DNA of 64,000 nucleotides from an uncultured Pelagibacteraceae bacterium (GTDB taxonomy: Bacteria; Pseudomonadota; Alphaproteobacteria; Pelagibacterales; Pelagibacteraceae): contig CACFQR010000001.1 in the NCBI GenBank assembly GCA_902568465.1, positions 1 to 64,000 of the forward strand. Reading direction: 5' to 3'. The notes below the pieces were generated by a model. That model was given only the letters and a program-made list of their open reading frames with translations. It had not been told where the DNA came from and did no database searches. Made by a program: the position numbers and the translations under genes. Below are positions 42,359-53,333 of this stretch, one piece after another (position 1 is the stretch's first letter; each line of letters starts with the position of its first letter).

Positions 42359-43775
42359 TTTTAAATATTAAAAAATGTATAGGCCTTTTATCTACTGCCA
42401 ATGCGGCTTCTTTAACTGCCTCGCTATGTGTAGGGTGGGCATGACAAGTACGAGCTATGTCCTCTGAACTTGCTCCAAATTCCATTGCTAAGGCTAATTC
42501 GGCAATCATAGTACCTGCTACCGCACTTATAATTGAAACTCCTAAAACTTTATCAGTTTTTTCATCAACTATTATTTTTACAAATCCTTCTGTTTGATTA
42601 TTAACCTTAGCTCTCGAATTTGCTAGAAATGGAAATTTGCCAATCTTATATTTAATATTTTCCATTTTAAGCTGCTTTTCAGTTTTACCTACAGAGGCTA
42701 CCTCTGGCGAAGTATAAATTACAGAGGGTATCACATCATAATTAACGTGACCGGCTTGACCACTAATAATTTCAGCTACAGCTATACCTTCATCTTCTGC
42801 TTTATGAGCTAGCATTGGTCCCTTTGCTATTACATCCCCTATTGCATAAACATTTTTTATAGATGTTTCAAATTTATCATTAACTTTAATTTTTTTTTGT
42901 TGATCTAACAAAATTCCTGATTTTGAAATGTCTTCTCCTAAATTAGCTTTTCTACCTATAGCTACTAAAACTTTATCACTTTTAATTTGTTCTGCTTTTT
43001 TGTTTTTATTATTTATCAAATCAATAATAACTTCATTTCGAACAGTTTTAACCCCGGTTACTTTTGAATCTAATTTAAAATTAATTCCTTGTTTGGTAAG
43101 AATTTTTTTAAATTCTTCTGATATATCCTGATCCATTCCTGGAATAATATGGTCCAAATATTCAACTACTGTAACATTTGCTCCTAATCTGCTCCATACG
43201 CTTGAAAGTTCTAATCCAATGTATCCACCTCCTATAACAGTTAAATCTTTTGGGATCTTGTCAAAGGATAAAGCTCCAGTAGAAGAAACAACGTTTTTTT
43301 CGTCAATTTTTATTCCTGGAATAGACGATGTGATAGAACCAGTAGCTATCACAATATTTTTGGCAGTATAATTATTTTTTTTTCCTGACTGATCTTCAAC
43401 GGTTACGGTACCTTTAGATGAAATATAACCTTTGCCCTTTAAATGAGTAATTTTGTTTTTTTTAAATAAAAATTCTACTCCTTTTGTAAGTGTAAGTACC
43501 GACCTATCTTTATTACTCATCATTTTCGATAAATTTATTTTTGCATTACTTATTTCAATACCTAAATTATTAAATTCTTTTTGAGTTTTTTGATACATAG
43601 CTGATGAATTAAGTAAACTTTTTGATGGTATGCAACCAACATTTAAACAAGTACCTCCAAGAGTAGGTCTCGACTCAACGCATGCTGTCTTGAGTCCTAA
43701 TTGAGAACATCGTATGGCACAAACATATCCACCAGGTCCCGAGCCAATTACTATTACATCAAATTTGCTATCCAT
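42273..43775 (-). CDS. lpd: Dihydrolipoyl dehydrogenase (E3)
   Basis: 500 aa. FAD site VIGSGPGGYVCAIRC, redox pair GGTCLNVGCIPSK, NAD site VIGGGYIGLELSS, AIGDV and the C-terminal CHAHPTHSEAVKEAAL with the catalytic His-Glu. It regenerates lipoate for 2-oxoglutarate (and perhaps pyruvate and glycine) dehydrogenase. It ends 26 residues beyond the usual terminus at AVDKRPIHF, running into the nucleotidyltransferase gene. A T6 run there explains it: one T fewer would make TAA right after IHF. The final gene of the suc run. Confidence 0.93.
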   Translation of the reverse strand: MDSKFDVIVIGSGPGGYVCAIRCSQLGLKTACVESRPTLGGTCLNVGCIPSKSLLNSSAMYQKTQKEFNNLGIEISNAKINLSKMMSNKDRSVLTLTKGVEFLFKKNKITHLKGKGYISSKGTVTVEDQSGKKNNYTAKNIVIATGSITSSIPGIKIDEKNVVSSTGALSFDKIPKDLTVIGGGYIGLELSSVWSRLGANVTVVEYLDHIIPGMDQDISEEFKKILTKQGINFKLDSKVTGVKTVRNEVIIDLINNKNKKAEQIKSDKVLVAIGRKANLGEDISKSGILLDQQKKIKVNDKFETSIKNVYAIGDVIAKGPMLAHKAEDEGIAVAEIISGQAGHVNYDVIPSVIYTSPEVASVGKTEKQLKMENIKYKIGKFPFLANSRAKVNNQTEGFVKIIVDEKTDKVLGVSIISAVAGTMIAELALAMEFGASSEDIARTCHAHPTHSEAVKEAALAVDKRPIHFLIFKNDKKSNDPSSWFWQKNSPINTTNPKTLT

Positions 43776-43783
43776 TATAAAAA

Positions 43784-45118
43784 CTAAAGATCTAAAAATA
43801 ATCTACGTGGTTCTTCTAAACACTCTTTGATAGTTTTTAAAAAAGAAACTGCTTCTTTTCCATCAATTATTCTATGGTCGTATGATAAAGCCAAATACAT
43901 AATAGGTCGTACAACAACACTACCATTTTCAACTACCGGACGATCTTTAATAGAATGCATGCCTAATATTCCTGTTTGTGGAGGATTTAGTATAGGAGTA
44001 CTCAACATACTTCCGTATATACCTCCATTAGAAATTGTAAAAGTTCCTCCCTGAAGATCATTTATAGTAATTTTGCCCTGCTTTGCTTTTTCAGAAAGTA
44101 AAAAAATATTTCTTTCTATGTCTGCAAAAGAAAGTTCATCGGCCTTTTTCAAAACTGGAACCACTAAACCTTTTTCTGTGCCTATAGCTATAGAAATATT
44201 ATAATAATTTTTATATATAATATGCTCTTTTTCTATTTCGGCGTTTACTGCAGGAAAATTTTTTAAAGCAACAACTGATGCTTTAACAAAAAATGACATG
44301 AAGCCTAATTTAACTGAATATTTCTTTTGGAAGTCTTCCTGATAGTCTGTTCTCATTTGTATGATATTTTGAACATTCACCTCATTGAAAGTCGTTAACA
44401 TTGCTGCCGTATCTTGAGCTTCTTTTAATCTTTTCGCTATAGTAATTCTTAGCCTGCTCATTTTTACTTTTTCCTCTGTTCCATGAGTAATTTTTCTTTT
44501 TGAAGGTTGGGGCATGTTACCCATTAAATTCAACAAGTCAGATTTAATTATATTTCCTTTTGGACCCGACCCTTCAATATTTGATACATCAATATTTTGT
44601 TCCTCTACAATTTTTTTAACTGAGGGTGATAAATGTTTTTTAGTTTTTGGTGGTATATACTCTTTTTTTTCTTCAATATCTTCTTGCACTAATGTGTCTA
44701 AAACTAAAGCACCGTTTGAACCTTTTTCTTCACTTTCATCAACAAGTTTTAAAGTTTCAGATTTAATATCAATTTTTTTTTTAGTTTTTTTTACATTTTC
44801 TTTAGCGGCAGTTTTAGGAGGAACATAAGTTTTTTTGTCATGTTCATTGCCCTCATCATCAGCTTCACTTTTTGTAGATTTCGTTCCGCTAACAAGACCT
44901 AATATAGCTCCAACAGCAACAGTATTTCCTTCTTTTACAGAAATTTTTGACAGTGTTCCACTTAAGGGACTCGGTACTTCTATATTTACCTTGTCAGTTT
45001 CTAACTCTACTAATGGCTCGTCTGCTTCGACATTATCATTTTCAGATTTTAACCATTTTGAAACTGTTGCCTCAGTTACAGACTCGCCCAATGATGGTAC
45101 TAAAATTTGATTTGCCAT
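43784..45118 (-). CDS. sucB: Dihydrolipoamide succinyltransferase (2-OGDH E2)
   Basis: 444 aa in the standard E2 order: one lipoyl domain ([16 protein letters not shown], Lys about residue 43), a long Lys/Glu linker, an E3/E1-binding domain ([19 protein letters not shown]) and the catalytic domain ([51 protein letters not shown]). It transfers succinyl groups to CoA. Between sucA (2 nt upstream) and lpd (8 nt downstream). Confidence 0.95.
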   Translation of the reverse strand: MANQILVPSLGESVTEATVSKWLKSENDNVEADEPLVELETDKVNIEVPSPLSGTLSKISVKEGNTVAVGAILGLVSGTKSTKSEADDEGNEHDKKTYVPPKTAAKENVKKTKKKIDIKSETLKLVDESEEKGSNGALVLDTLVQEDIEEKKEYIPPKTKKHLSPSVKKIVEEQNIDVSNIEGSGPKGNIIKSDLLNLMGNMPQPSKRKITHGTEEKVKMSRLRITIAKRLKEAQDTAAMLTTFNEVNVQNIIQMRTDYQEDFQKKYSVKLGFMSFFVKASVVALKNFPAVNAEIEKEHIIYKNYYNISIAIGTEKGLVVPVLKKADELSFADIERNIFLLSEKAKQGKITINDLQGGTFTISNGGIYGSMLSTPILNPPQTGILGMHSIKDRPVVENGSVVVRPIMYLALSYDHRIIDGKEAVSFLKTIKECLEEPRRLFLDL

Positions 45119-45120
45119 TA

Positions 45121-48024
45121 CTATCTAAGTACCTTTTCTATTATTTCCTTTTGCTGTGCAAGATGTTTTTTGAGATATCCACTAGCTGGGGATGCGGCAG
45201 GTTTTCTTCCGATATATTGAACATCATTATTTTCTGCCTTTATGTAATTCAAGCTCCATTGAATATAGTTTCTTGCAGTATTCCACGCTCCCATATTTTG
45301 AGGTTCTTCTTGGCACCAATAAAATTTAGAATTTTTCTTAAATCTTTTCAACTCTTTAGCAAGCGTTTTCACGGGAAAAGGATATAATTGTTCTATTCTT
45401 ATAATAAATACTTCTTTATTTTTTATTTTTTCTCTGGCTTCAATAAGATCAAAATAAATTTTACCTGAACACATAATAACTTTTTTTATTTTTTTATCTT
45501 GATGAAGTTGAATTAAGCCATACTTTTTAAAATCTGCGTGATCATTAAGAACTCTATGAAACGTATTTTGTTTAGTAAAATCCTCCATATTTGAAGTACA
45601 TCTTTTGTTTCTCAATAGTGATTTTGGTGTCATGATTATTAGAGGTTTTCTAAAATCTCTATGTATCTGTCTTCTTAAAGCATGAAAATAATTTGCAGGC
45701 GTTGTGCAATTTATAACTTGGATATTTTCTTGCGCACATAATTGCAAAAATCTTTCTAGTCTTGCAGATGAATGTTCGGGTCCTTGACCTTCATAGCCGT
45801 GGGGAAGTAGCATTACTAAACCGTTTGCTCTAGCCCATTTTCTTTCGCCAGAGGTAATAAACTGATCTATAATAACTTGAGCTCCATTTGCAAAATCACC
45901 AAACTGAGCCTCCCAAACTACTAGAGTGGTTGGTTCTGATAATGCATATCCATATTCAAATCCAAGAACAGCCATTTCTGAAAGTAGACTATCTATTACT
46001 TCGTATCTTTTTTGATTTTTTGAAATATTGTTCAATGGAGTATAGTAAGTACTATCTCTTTGATCTCTAAGAACAGAGTGACGTTGACTAAAAGTACCTC
46101 TACCAGAATCTTGACCAGAAAGTCTGACTGGATAACCTTCGTCTAATAATGTTGCGAATGCTAATTGTTCAGCGGTAGCCCAGTCAAACCCCTTGCCAGT
46201 AGCAAACATTTTCTTTTTATTATCAAATATTTTTTTAATGGTTGGGTGAGAATTAAATTCTTTTGGAATTGATGTAATTTTCTCTCCTATTTTTTTTATT
46301 TTTTCATTAGATACACCGGTGATTCCTCTTCTATCTTTTCCTTTTTCAGGTTTATATCTTGACCAAACACCTGCATACCAATCTAATTTTGGCTTGTATT
46401 CTTTTGCTGTTTTAAACTGTTCTTCAAGAAGATTTTTAAATTTCATTTTCATACTATTAAATTCTTCTTGGGAAACAACGCCTTCTTTAATCAATTTTTC
46501 GGCATAAATATTTAATGCTGTCTTATGTTTTTTAATTTTTGAATACATCACTGGTTGGGTAAATGAAGGTTCGTCACCTTCATTATGCCCAAATCTTCTG
46601 TAACAAATAATATCTATTACTACATCTCGGTTAAATTTTTGTCTAAATTCCATTGCAACTCTTGCGCAATGAACTACTGCTTCTGGATCATCACCATTCA
46701 CATGTAGAATTGGAGCATCAACCATTTTTGCTAAATCAGATGGGTATGGAGAAGAGCGAGCAAATTTTGGACTAGTAGTAAATCCTATTTGATTGTTAAC
46801 AATAATGTGAATTGTACCTCCAGTATTGTGACCGGGAAGTCCTGACATAGCAAAACATTCAGCAACAACACCTTGTCCTGCGAATGCTGCATCCCCATGA
46901 ATTAAAATCGGAACTACTTGTCTTCTTTTTTTATCTTTATGAAAATACTGTTTAGCACGTGTCTGTCCAAGTACTACTGGATTTACAGCTTCGAGATGTG
47001 AAGGATTGTCTGCCAAAGAAATGTGGACTAAATTACCATCAAATTCTCTATTTGAAGAAGCACCTAAATGATATTTCACATCTCCAGTCGAATCGGCACT
47101 AAAAGAAGCATACTCCCCAGCAAACTCATTGAACATTCGCTTATAAGATTTTTGCAAAACATTTGCCAAAATATTTAATCTTCCTCTATGTGGTTGACCA
47201 ATTTTAATTTCTTTAACCCCGAGTTGGCCACCTCTTTTTACTAATTGCTCTAAGGCCGGTATTAAAGATTCCCCTCCATCTATACCGAACCTTTTTGTAC
47301 CAACAAATTTAACTGCTAAGAATTTTTCAAAACCTTCGGCTTGTATTAATTTATTTAATATGGCCTTTTTTCCATTGATAGTAAATTTTATTTGGGTTTC
47401 TTTTTTTTCCATTCTTTCTCTAAACCACACTTTTTCAACTGGGTCTGAAATATGCATGTATTCTACTCCAATAGTTGAACAATATGTTTTTCTAAAAAAT
47501 GAAAGAATTTCATTAATGGTTGCATATCCTTTCTCCATATATGCACCGATATAAATCTTTTTATTATAATCCTCTTTTTTGAAGCCATGATCAGATGGAT
47601 GTAAATCTTCGAGATATTTTCTTTCCATCATTCCAAGAGGATCAAGATTTGCAATAAGATGTCCTCTAATTCTATAGGCTCTTATTAATGCAATCGCTTT
47701 TACAGACTGCTCTTTCTCTTTTTCAAAATTCTCTTGTGTAATTAAATCGCCATTTTTTGGTAAATTCTGATTTTCTTCAAATACTTTTTTTGAAATTTCT
47801 TTATCTGAAATATCTTTTTTTTTAGGTGCCCAGCTTGGACCTAATATTTCTGTTTTAATTATATCTCGCTGTTCATTCAATCCATCAAAAAATTCTTTCC
47901 AGCTTTGTGGAACATTTGTTGGATTATTTAAATATTTTAAATAAAGTTGTTCAATAAATGGACTATTATTACCATGCAAAAAAGAAGTTTTTTCAAAAAT
48001 TATATTTTCCTTATTTGAAGCCAT
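45121..48024 (-). CDS. sucA: 2-Oxoglutarate dehydrogenase E1
   Basis: 967 aa thiamine diphosphate enzyme. N-terminal segment with [19 protein letters not shown], ThDP-binding [13 protein letters not shown] through [22 protein letters not shown], and [17 protein letters not shown] and [13 protein letters not shown]-like [18 protein letters not shown]. Decarboxylates 2-oxoglutarate in the TCA cycle. The first 20-25 residues are the E2-binding tail. Separated from sucD by 42 nt, the widest gap in this operon. Confidence 0.96.
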   Translation of the reverse strand: MASNKENIIFEKTSFLHGNNSPFIEQLYLKYLNNPTNVPQSWKEFFDGLNEQRDIIKTEILGPSWAPKKKDISDKEISKKVFEENQNLPKNGDLITQENFEKEKEQSVKAIALIRAYRIRGHLIANLDPLGMMERKYLEDLHPSDHGFKKEDYNKKIYIGAYMEKGYATINEILSFFRKTYCSTIGVEYMHISDPVEKVWFRERMEKKETQIKFTINGKKAILNKLIQAEGFEKFLAVKFVGTKRFGIDGGESLIPALEQLVKRGGQLGVKEIKIGQPHRGRLNILANVLQKSYKRMFNEFAGEYASFSADSTGDVKYHLGASSNREFDGNLVHISLADNPSHLEAVNPVVLGQTRAKQYFHKDKKRRQVVPILIHGDAAFAGQGVVAECFAMSGLPGHNTGGTIHIIVNNQIGFTTSPKFARSSPYPSDLAKMVDAPILHVNGDDPEAVVHCARVAMEFRQKFNRDVVIDIICYRRFGHNEGDEPSFTQPVMYSKIKKHKTALNIYAEKLIKEGVVSQEEFNSMKMKFKNLLEEQFKTAKEYKPKLDWYAGVWSRYKPEKGKDRRGITGVSNEKIKKIGEKITSIPKEFNSHPTIKKIFDNKKKMFATGKGFDWATAEQLAFATLLDEGYPVRLSGQDSGRGTFSQRHSVLRDQRDSTYYTPLNNISKNQKRYEVIDSLLSEMAVLGFEYGYALSEPTTLVVWEAQFGDFANGAQVIIDQFITSGERKWARANGLVMLLPHGYEGQGPEHSSARLERFLQLCAQENIQVINCTTPANYFHALRRQIHRDFRKPLIIMTPKSLLRNKRCTSNMEDFTKQNTFHRVLNDHADFKKYGLIQLHQDKKIKKVIMCSGKIYFDLIEAREKIKNKEVFIIRIEQLYPFPVKTLAKELKRFKKNSKFYWCQEEPQNMGAWNTARNYIQWSLNYIKAENNDVQYIGRKPAASPASGYLKKHLAQQKEIIEKVLR

Positions 48025-48066
48025 AGAAAATTAAAGTAAATTTATTTGATTATAAAATTGAAAAAA

Positions 48067-48942
48067 CTATCTTGCAAGTTTGTCGTGCAATGTTTTTCCA
48101 ATTTTTGCTGGAGATTCTGCGACAGAAATGCCACAAATTTTCATTTTTTCTATTTTATTTTCCGCACGACCCTTTCCGCCTGATATAATGGCACCAGCAT
48201 GTCCCATTCGTTTGCCAGGTGGTGCTGTAAGACCAGCAATAAATCCTACTGTTGGTTTTTTAATTTTTGAAGATTTTATAAATTCTGCTGCTTCTTCTTC
48301 TGCACTTCCGCCAATTTCTCCAATAATCAAAATTGAGTGAGTTTCAGGATCATTTAAAAAAAGTTCTAAACAGTCTATAAAACTAGTTCCATTAATTGGA
48401 TCACCTCCAATTCCAATACAAGTGGACTGCCCTAATCCTATTTGGGTTGTTTGTGCTACAGCTTCATAGGTTAGAGTACCGGATCTAGAAACTATTCCAA
48501 CTGATCCCTTCTTGTGTATATTTCCAGGCATAATGCCAATTTTGCATTCTTCTGGAGTTATAATTCCCGGGCAATTCGGACCAATTAATCTGCTTTTGCT
48601 TTTTTTTAAAGCCTGCCTAACTTTTATCATATCTAAAATAGGTATGCCTTCAGTGATACACACAATTAATTCTATTTTGGATTCTATTGCTTCAAATATT
48701 GCAGAAGCACAAAATTTTGCAGGTACATAAATCATTGATGCATTTGCTTTTGTAGTTTTTACTGCTTCATCGACAGTGTTAAAAACTGGTAGACCTAAAT
48801 GTTTTTGTCCACCTTTACTTGGAGTAACCCCCCCTACAATTTTTGTTCCATATTTTAACGCTTGCTCAGAATGAAAAGTACCATGATGTCCTGTGAAGCC
48901 CTGACAAATTACCTTTGTATTACTATCTATTAAAACGGACAT
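48067..48942 (-). CDS. sucD: Succinyl-CoA ligase alpha subunit
   Basis: 291 aa. CoA-binding [19 protein letters not shown] at the start (here [15 protein letters not shown]), [30 protein letters not shown] and the phosphohistidine [17 protein letters not shown]. Makes ATP or GTP from succinyl-CoA. It immediately abuts sucC: the sucC stop TGA is followed by its ATG. Order sucC-sucD-sucA-sucB-lpd is as in other alphaproteobacteria. Confidence 0.96.
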   Translation of the reverse strand: MSVLIDSNTKVICQGFTGHHGTFHSEQALKYGTKIVGGVTPSKGGQKHLGLPVFNTVDEAVKTTKANASMIYVPAKFCASAIFEAIESKIELIVCITEGIPILDMIKVRQALKKSKSRLIGPNCPGIITPEECKIGIMPGNIHKKGSVGIVSRSGTLTYEAVAQTTQIGLGQSTCIGIGGDPINGTSFIDCLELFLNDPETHSILIIGEIGGSAEEEAAEFIKSSKIKKPTVGFIAGLTAPPGKRMGHAGAIISGGKGRAENKIEKMKICGISVAESPAKIGKTLHDKLAR

Positions 48943-50103
48943 TCACCCCACCGCCTTCACAATTTTTTTAGCTGCATCATCTAAATCACTAGCAGATAAA
49001 ATTTTTAAATTTGAATTTTTTAAAATTTTGTTTCCTTCCTCAAAGTTAGTACCCGAGAGTCTCACAACTAATGGTACATTCATTTTAGTTTCCTTGGCAG
49101 CTTCAATTAATCCTTTAGCTAACTCATCGCATCGAAGAATTCCCCCAAAAATATTAACTAAAATTCCTTTAACGCTCTTATCAGAAAGTATAATTTTAAA
49201 TGCGGCAGCAACTTTTTCTTTTGAAGCTCCTCCCCCGACATCCAAAAAATTGGCAGGTTCTTTACCATACATTTTTATTATATCAAGTGTCGCCATAGCT
49301 AACCCAGCTCCATTTACCATGCAACCTATTGATCCATCTAATTTAATATAAGATAAATTATGTTTACTCGCTTCTATTTCAATTGGATCCTCTTCATCTA
49401 AATCTCTTAGTTTTGATATTTCAGGATGTCGAAATATTGCATTATCATCAAAATTTATTTTTGCATCTAGGCACAATAAATCATCAGTTTCTGTTATTAC
49501 TAGAGGATTTATTTCAACCAAATTTGCATCTTTAGTAATAAAAAGATTAAAAATTGAATTAATTATCTTGTTGGCTTGTTCTTTCTGTTTTTTGTTTAAA
49601 TTAAAAATATTAGTAATTTTATTTAGATCATCATTTAAAATTTTATCTGCTAAATTAAATTTTGTGGTAACAATTTTCTCTGGATTATCTTTAGCTACTT
49701 TTTCAATATCCATTCCACCTTCGGTGCTGCTAATAAATGCAACTTTTGAACTTGTCCTATCAATTAAACAAGCAAGATAAAATTCTTTTTTAACATTGCA
49801 TGCTTCTTCAATATAAATTCTTTTAACTTTCTTACCTTTTTTTCCTGTTTGGTGCGTAACCAAAGTTTTTCCAAACATTGCAGAAGTTTCTTTTAATAAA
49901 TCATCTTTATTTTTAACTAATTTAATGCCTCCAGCTTTACCCCTGCCTCCTGCATGAATTTGGGCCTTTACTACTAGATTGTTTGTATTTAAGTTTTTAA
50001 TTTTTTTATCGATTTCATTTAAACTAAAAATTACATTACCTTTTGGAACTGGAATTTTAAATTCTTTTAGAAGTTCCTTGGCTTGATGTTCATGTATATT
50101 CAT
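48943..50103 (-). CDS. sucC: Succinyl-CoA ligase beta subunit
   Basis: 386 aa ATP-grasp enzyme. Start [71 protein letters not shown] and [13 protein letters not shown] identify the family. With sucD it forms the succinyl-CoA ligase. Upstream, instead of mdh, is a GT2 gene 9 nt away, part of a three-gene insertion in the usual mdh-sucC junction. Confidence 0.96.
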   Translation of the reverse strand: MNIHEHQAKELLKEFKIPVPKGNVIFSLNEIDKKIKNLNTNNLVVKAQIHAGGRGKAGGIKLVKNKDDLLKETSAMFGKTLVTHQTGKKGKKVKRIYIEEACNVKKEFYLACLIDRTSSKVAFISSTEGGMDIEKVAKDNPEKIVTTKFNLADKILNDDLNKITNIFNLNKKQKEQANKIINSIFNLFITKDANLVEINPLVITETDDLLCLDAKINFDDNAIFRHPEISKLRDLDEEDPIEIEASKHNLSYIKLDGSIGCMVNGAGLAMATLDIIKMYGKEPANFLDVGGGASKEKVAAAFKIILSDKSVKGILVNIFGGILRCDELAKGLIEAAKETKMNVPLVVRLSGTNFEEGNKILKNSNLKILSASDLDDAAKKIVKAVG

Positions 50104-50112
50104 TGCAAATAT

Positions 50113-50985
50113 CTAGTTCTTTACACTCTCTATATAGCCAACATTAGCTAAAATATTTTTTACTAATTCTGATTTATTTATTTTAGTGGCAATACTAAAA
50201 ACCATTATATTAAAAAATAAGAGTAGTAATAGGATAATTATTAAATAAACATTAAAATCAAATAACAAAAAATTAAATAACATAAACATTAAAGAAGTAA
50301 CTAGTACTCTGTTTTTAAAAACTGAGATTACTTTTAAAGCAAAATGAATTAATGAAAAATAATTATTTTGGCTTTTTCCAAGTATTCTTTTTTTTCTTGG
50401 CGCATATATTATCTTTTTTTTCCTAAAATGTTTTGCTAGTGAGCCAACGTACGCTAAATTTATATCGTTGGTTGATAGAATTTTATCCAAAGAAGTAAAG
50501 TGTAAATAACTATAAACGCCATACTTTAAATATTTCCATGTTAGAAAAAAAGTAATGTACAAATATGCTTGGTATAAAATTTGAAAAAATAGACCATCGT
50601 CTCTCTTTGTTCTGTTAATTGTAATAGTTTTTTCTGGCTCTTTTTTTGCTTCATTTATAATATCAACTAAATTTTTTGGATCATCTTGACCATCTGCATC
50701 CATAACTATAATTCCACCTTTAAAATTATTTTTTTTTAAATAACTCAACCCAGTAGCTATAGCTATTTGTGCTTTAACATTTTTTTTTAAGTTTAAAACT
50801 TCTATATTTTTCAACTTTAAAATTTTTTTAAAAGATAAGTTATTTTTTAATGTTGAGCCGTCATTTATAATCAAAATACTAATTTCGTTATTTATATCTT
50901 TAATTGCATAGTCAATTTGGGGAATTAACAAATTTAAACAATCCCAATCATTAAAACTAGGAATTAAAATAACAAATTTATTCAT
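50113..50985 (-). CDS. Glycosyltransferase family 2 with membrane tail
   Basis: 290 aa. GT-A domain with IPSFNDWDCLNLLIP, ILIINDGSTL and the metal motif VMDADGQDDP, typical of polyprenyl-phosphate/dolichol-phosphate mannosyltransferase-like GT2. Two C-terminal hydrophobic segments (about residues 225-270). It likely loads a sugar onto a polyprenyl carrier or acts in surface glycan synthesis. Strongly Lys/Ile/Asn/Phe-rich, in line with an AT-rich insert between sucC and mdh. Confidence 0.83.
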   Translation of the reverse strand: MNKFVILIPSFNDWDCLNLLIPQIDYAIKDINNEISILIINDGSTLKNNLSFKKILKLKNIEVLNLKKNVKAQIAIATGLSYLKKNNFKGGIIVMDADGQDDPKNLVDIINEAKKEPEKTITINRTKRDDGLFFQILYQAYLYITFFLTWKYLKYGVYSYLHFTSLDKILSTNDINLAYVGSLAKHFRKKKIIYAPRKKRILGKSQNNYFSLIHFALKVISVFKNRVLVTSLMFMLFNFLLFDFNVYLIIILLLLLFFNIMVFSIATKINKSELVKNILANVGYIESVKN

Positions 50986-50998
50986 TATGATTTAAAAA

Positions 50999-51697
50999 CT
51001 ATTTTCTTTTTGTAAAAGTTGTTAATCCTAATTTTCTTTTATTTAGTCTTGAAGAAGCGCAATGTATATGTGTTCGATCCACGATAAGACTCTCTCCAAC
51101 TTTCCAATTGTAAATCATTTCAACTTCCATGCCTCTTAGATTGTTAATATCTATGTGACTTAAATATTTTGCATGCATGTCTTTATCAAATTCAATTTCT
51201 CCTAGATGATCTTTTGATCTAGCGTTTTGTCCTGGTTTTGGTTTAAAATTTAATTCCTCTTCATTATTAGTAAAGGTCGTTGATTGTTTATACCATCTCT
51301 TTTTAAAAAAAACTGTATCACCCGGTTCTATTAGAGGTGTTACGATTTGTTTATAAATTAATGCATTTTCATCAAATCCTGTGTCAACATGTAAAGGAAG
51401 TGGAGCAAAACTTTCATGAAAAAGACCAAAAAAATCCTCTCCTGTTTCTGATTTAAGATTATCCATTTCAAATTCTCCTAAAATTTCTTTTAATTTAGAA
51501 GAATAAATTTTATCAAGTGTTTTATTATAATTTTGTAACCATCTTTTTTTTATAACATTTTGCTTTTTGTTGTTAACTGTAACAGGTAATGATTCGTATA
51601 GTTTTAATATACTTTTAATCTCTTCTTCAGAAAATATTTTGATAACCTTTGGTGGGCCTTCAAATTTTTTAATACTTTCGATATTTTTTATTTCCAT
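50999..51697 (-). CDS. Putative 2-oxoglutarate/Fe(II)-dependent oxygenase-like protein
   Basis: 232 aa without a recognised family name. A double-stranded beta-helix iron site is suggested by PLHVDTGFDEN (HxD) and, about 100 residues later, DRTHIHCASSRLNKRKLGLTTF with a distal His and Arg, the layout of Fe(II)/2-oxoglutarate oxygenases. Charged N-terminal region, no signal peptide. Flanked by glycosyltransferases, it may hydroxylate a sugar, lipid or nucleotide-sugar precursor. Function is inference from the HxD...H pattern alone. Confidence 0.6.
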   Translation of the reverse strand: MEIKNIESIKKFEGPPKVIKIFSEEEIKSILKLYESLPVTVNNKKQNVIKKRWLQNYNKTLDKIYSSKLKEILGEFEMDNLKSETGEDFFGLFHESFAPLPLHVDTGFDENALIYKQIVTPLIEPGDTVFFKKRWYKQSTTFTNNEEELNFKPKPGQNARSKDHLGEIEFDKDMHAKYLSHIDINNLRGMEVEMIYNWKVGESLIVDRTHIHCASSRLNKRKLGLTTFTKRK

Positions 51698-51730
51698 AAA
51701 GTTTCATAATTCTTTTAATTGTTATTATAT

Positions 51731-53296
51731 TTATATGCAATTTTTTAATTCATAGCTTGTCAATTGTTGCATTAAAGAAAACTTTTCATAACAATTTTTA
51801 TATAGGTCAATATAGTGAAAATTATTATTTTCATTAGCTGTGTTTATTACATAAATAACTGAAATTTCATTACGTTTAATTAGATTGTCCATTAATTCCT
51901 GATATTTTGAGACATATTTATTTCCTTTTATAGGGTGTGTGGTGCCGTCTCCAGTATAAATTCTGCTAGGTGCAAAAACATCCTGATCTAAAATTACTGA
52001 AAAAAAAGGATAATTAGTTATTATCATTTTGCTTCTATTATCACTTTTTAAAATTAATTTTATTTTATTAATAAGATCTATTTCCTTTTTGGGGTCATTT
52101 TTAAACTGAGGAGTAATCCATTTTAAGCCAGCAAGTCTATTATCTATTTTATTTGCATTTATCACTAGTTCAAAATTTGCACCTATCAATTCATGAAACT
52201 TCCTGTTCTCATTAAATCTTAAGTGATATTTAAATGTTGAAAATAAGCAAATTATTATAATGAAAAAAGTTATAGCTTTTTTAAATTTTAAATTACTAAG
52301 ATTTAAAGATATATGAGAAAATGCTGATAAAATAGGAATTAAAAAAAAAATAAACGTTTGATTTTTTGTTAAAATTTGGTGCAAAATTAATGAAAACGTT
52401 AAACAGGTTAAAGTCAAGAAAGAATAAAAGTCATTTTTTTTAGTATAGTTCTTTTCATTGAAAAGTTTTTTTAAGTTCACATAAACTAAAAAAAATATTG
52501 CTAAATATATAAAAATAAAGTGTTCAACGATACCACTAAAAGTAAAATTATAATCAACAAATCTCTCTTTACCTACTGTTTGAGGATAAAAAATATACTG
52601 ATCAAAAAATGCAGAAATCAATATTCCTTGGGTTTTGCAAAAAACTAGAAAAAGCGAAATAAATATAAGTGTTCCTAATAAACAATTTTTTATAACTGAG
52701 AGTTTTTTATTTTTTACTACATAAAAAATTGTAACTAAAAATATAAATATAATTAAATATCCTGCGGGTACTTGTTTTGAAAGAAAAGCAAAACCAAAAA
52801 GTATTGGCATTAATATCCAATAAAAATTTTTCTGTGTATTAATTGCGAAAAAAAAGCAATAAACGGCTAATAAAGAAATAAAGGCAGAATGATGATCAAT
52901 AAATGGGGTCCCGCTTGATGGATATGCAAGTACTGATAAGAGTAAAGAATAAAAAAAACAAAAATTAATATTTAGTTTAAAATTTTTTAAAATAAAAAAA
53001 GTACTTAAGGTTAATATCGCATTTATTAAAGAAGCTTGAAATACATATGCTTGCCAATTCACTCCAAATAAATAAAAAAAAATTGCAGATATATAATCAA
53101 GTAACGGACCTTTGATTAACCAATAATCCACGAATGGGATACTGCCATTTAAAATTCTATAACCAGAATCAAAAAAGTGAAAACTGTCCATAGGAAATGT
53201 ACCGCGATTGCCGTAATACTGATTAATAATTATAGAAAAAGTTAAAAGAACTAATATGTATATTTTATTTCTATATTTTAATATTGAAGAAGTCAT
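51731..53296 (-). CDS. Multispanning GT39/ArnT-like membrane protein
   Basis: 521 aa, about 11-12 membrane helices, with a soluble C-terminal domain. Early loop DSFHFFDSGYRILNGSIPFVDYWLIKGPL, quoted here as DYWLIKGPLLDYI, resembles the Asp and KPP-like lipid-sugar motif of GT39/GT83 glycosyltransferases that use polyprenyl-phosphate sugars at the periplasmic face. Partner enzyme would be the nearby GT2. Sugar and acceptor unknown. First gene of the insert in transcription order; it follows mdh's... start side: located downstream of mdh by 37 nt. Confidence 0.7.
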   Translation of the reverse strand: MTSSILKYRNKIYILVLLTFSIIINQYYGNRGTFPMDSFHFFDSGYRILNGSIPFVDYWLIKGPLLDYISAIFFYLFGVNWQAYVFQASLINAILTLSTFFILKNFKLNINFCFFYSLLLSVLAYPSSGTPFIDHHSAFISLLAVYCFFFAINTQKNFYWILMPILFGFAFLSKQVPAGYLIIFIFLVTIFYVVKNKKLSVIKNCLLGTLIFISLFLVFCKTQGILISAFFDQYIFYPQTVGKERFVDYNFTFSGIVEHFIFIYLAIFFLVYVNLKKLFNEKNYTKKNDFYSFLTLTCLTFSLILHQILTKNQTFIFFLIPILSAFSHISLNLSNLKFKKAITFFIIIICLFSTFKYHLRFNENRKFHELIGANFELVINANKIDNRLAGLKWITPQFKNDPKKEIDLINKIKLILKSDNRSKMIITNYPFFSVILDQDVFAPSRIYTGDGTTHPIKGNKYVSKYQELMDNLIKRNEISVIYVINTANENNNFHYIDLYKNCYEKFSLMQQLTSYELKNCI

Positions 53297-53333
53297 AATT
53301 TTTTTTTTATTATTTAATATAATTAATTAAAAA

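Noticed and set aside
44947-45387. 146-aa plus-strand ORF across the sucA/sucB junction
   Set aside because: Spans two certain genes in antisense and has no recognisable content.
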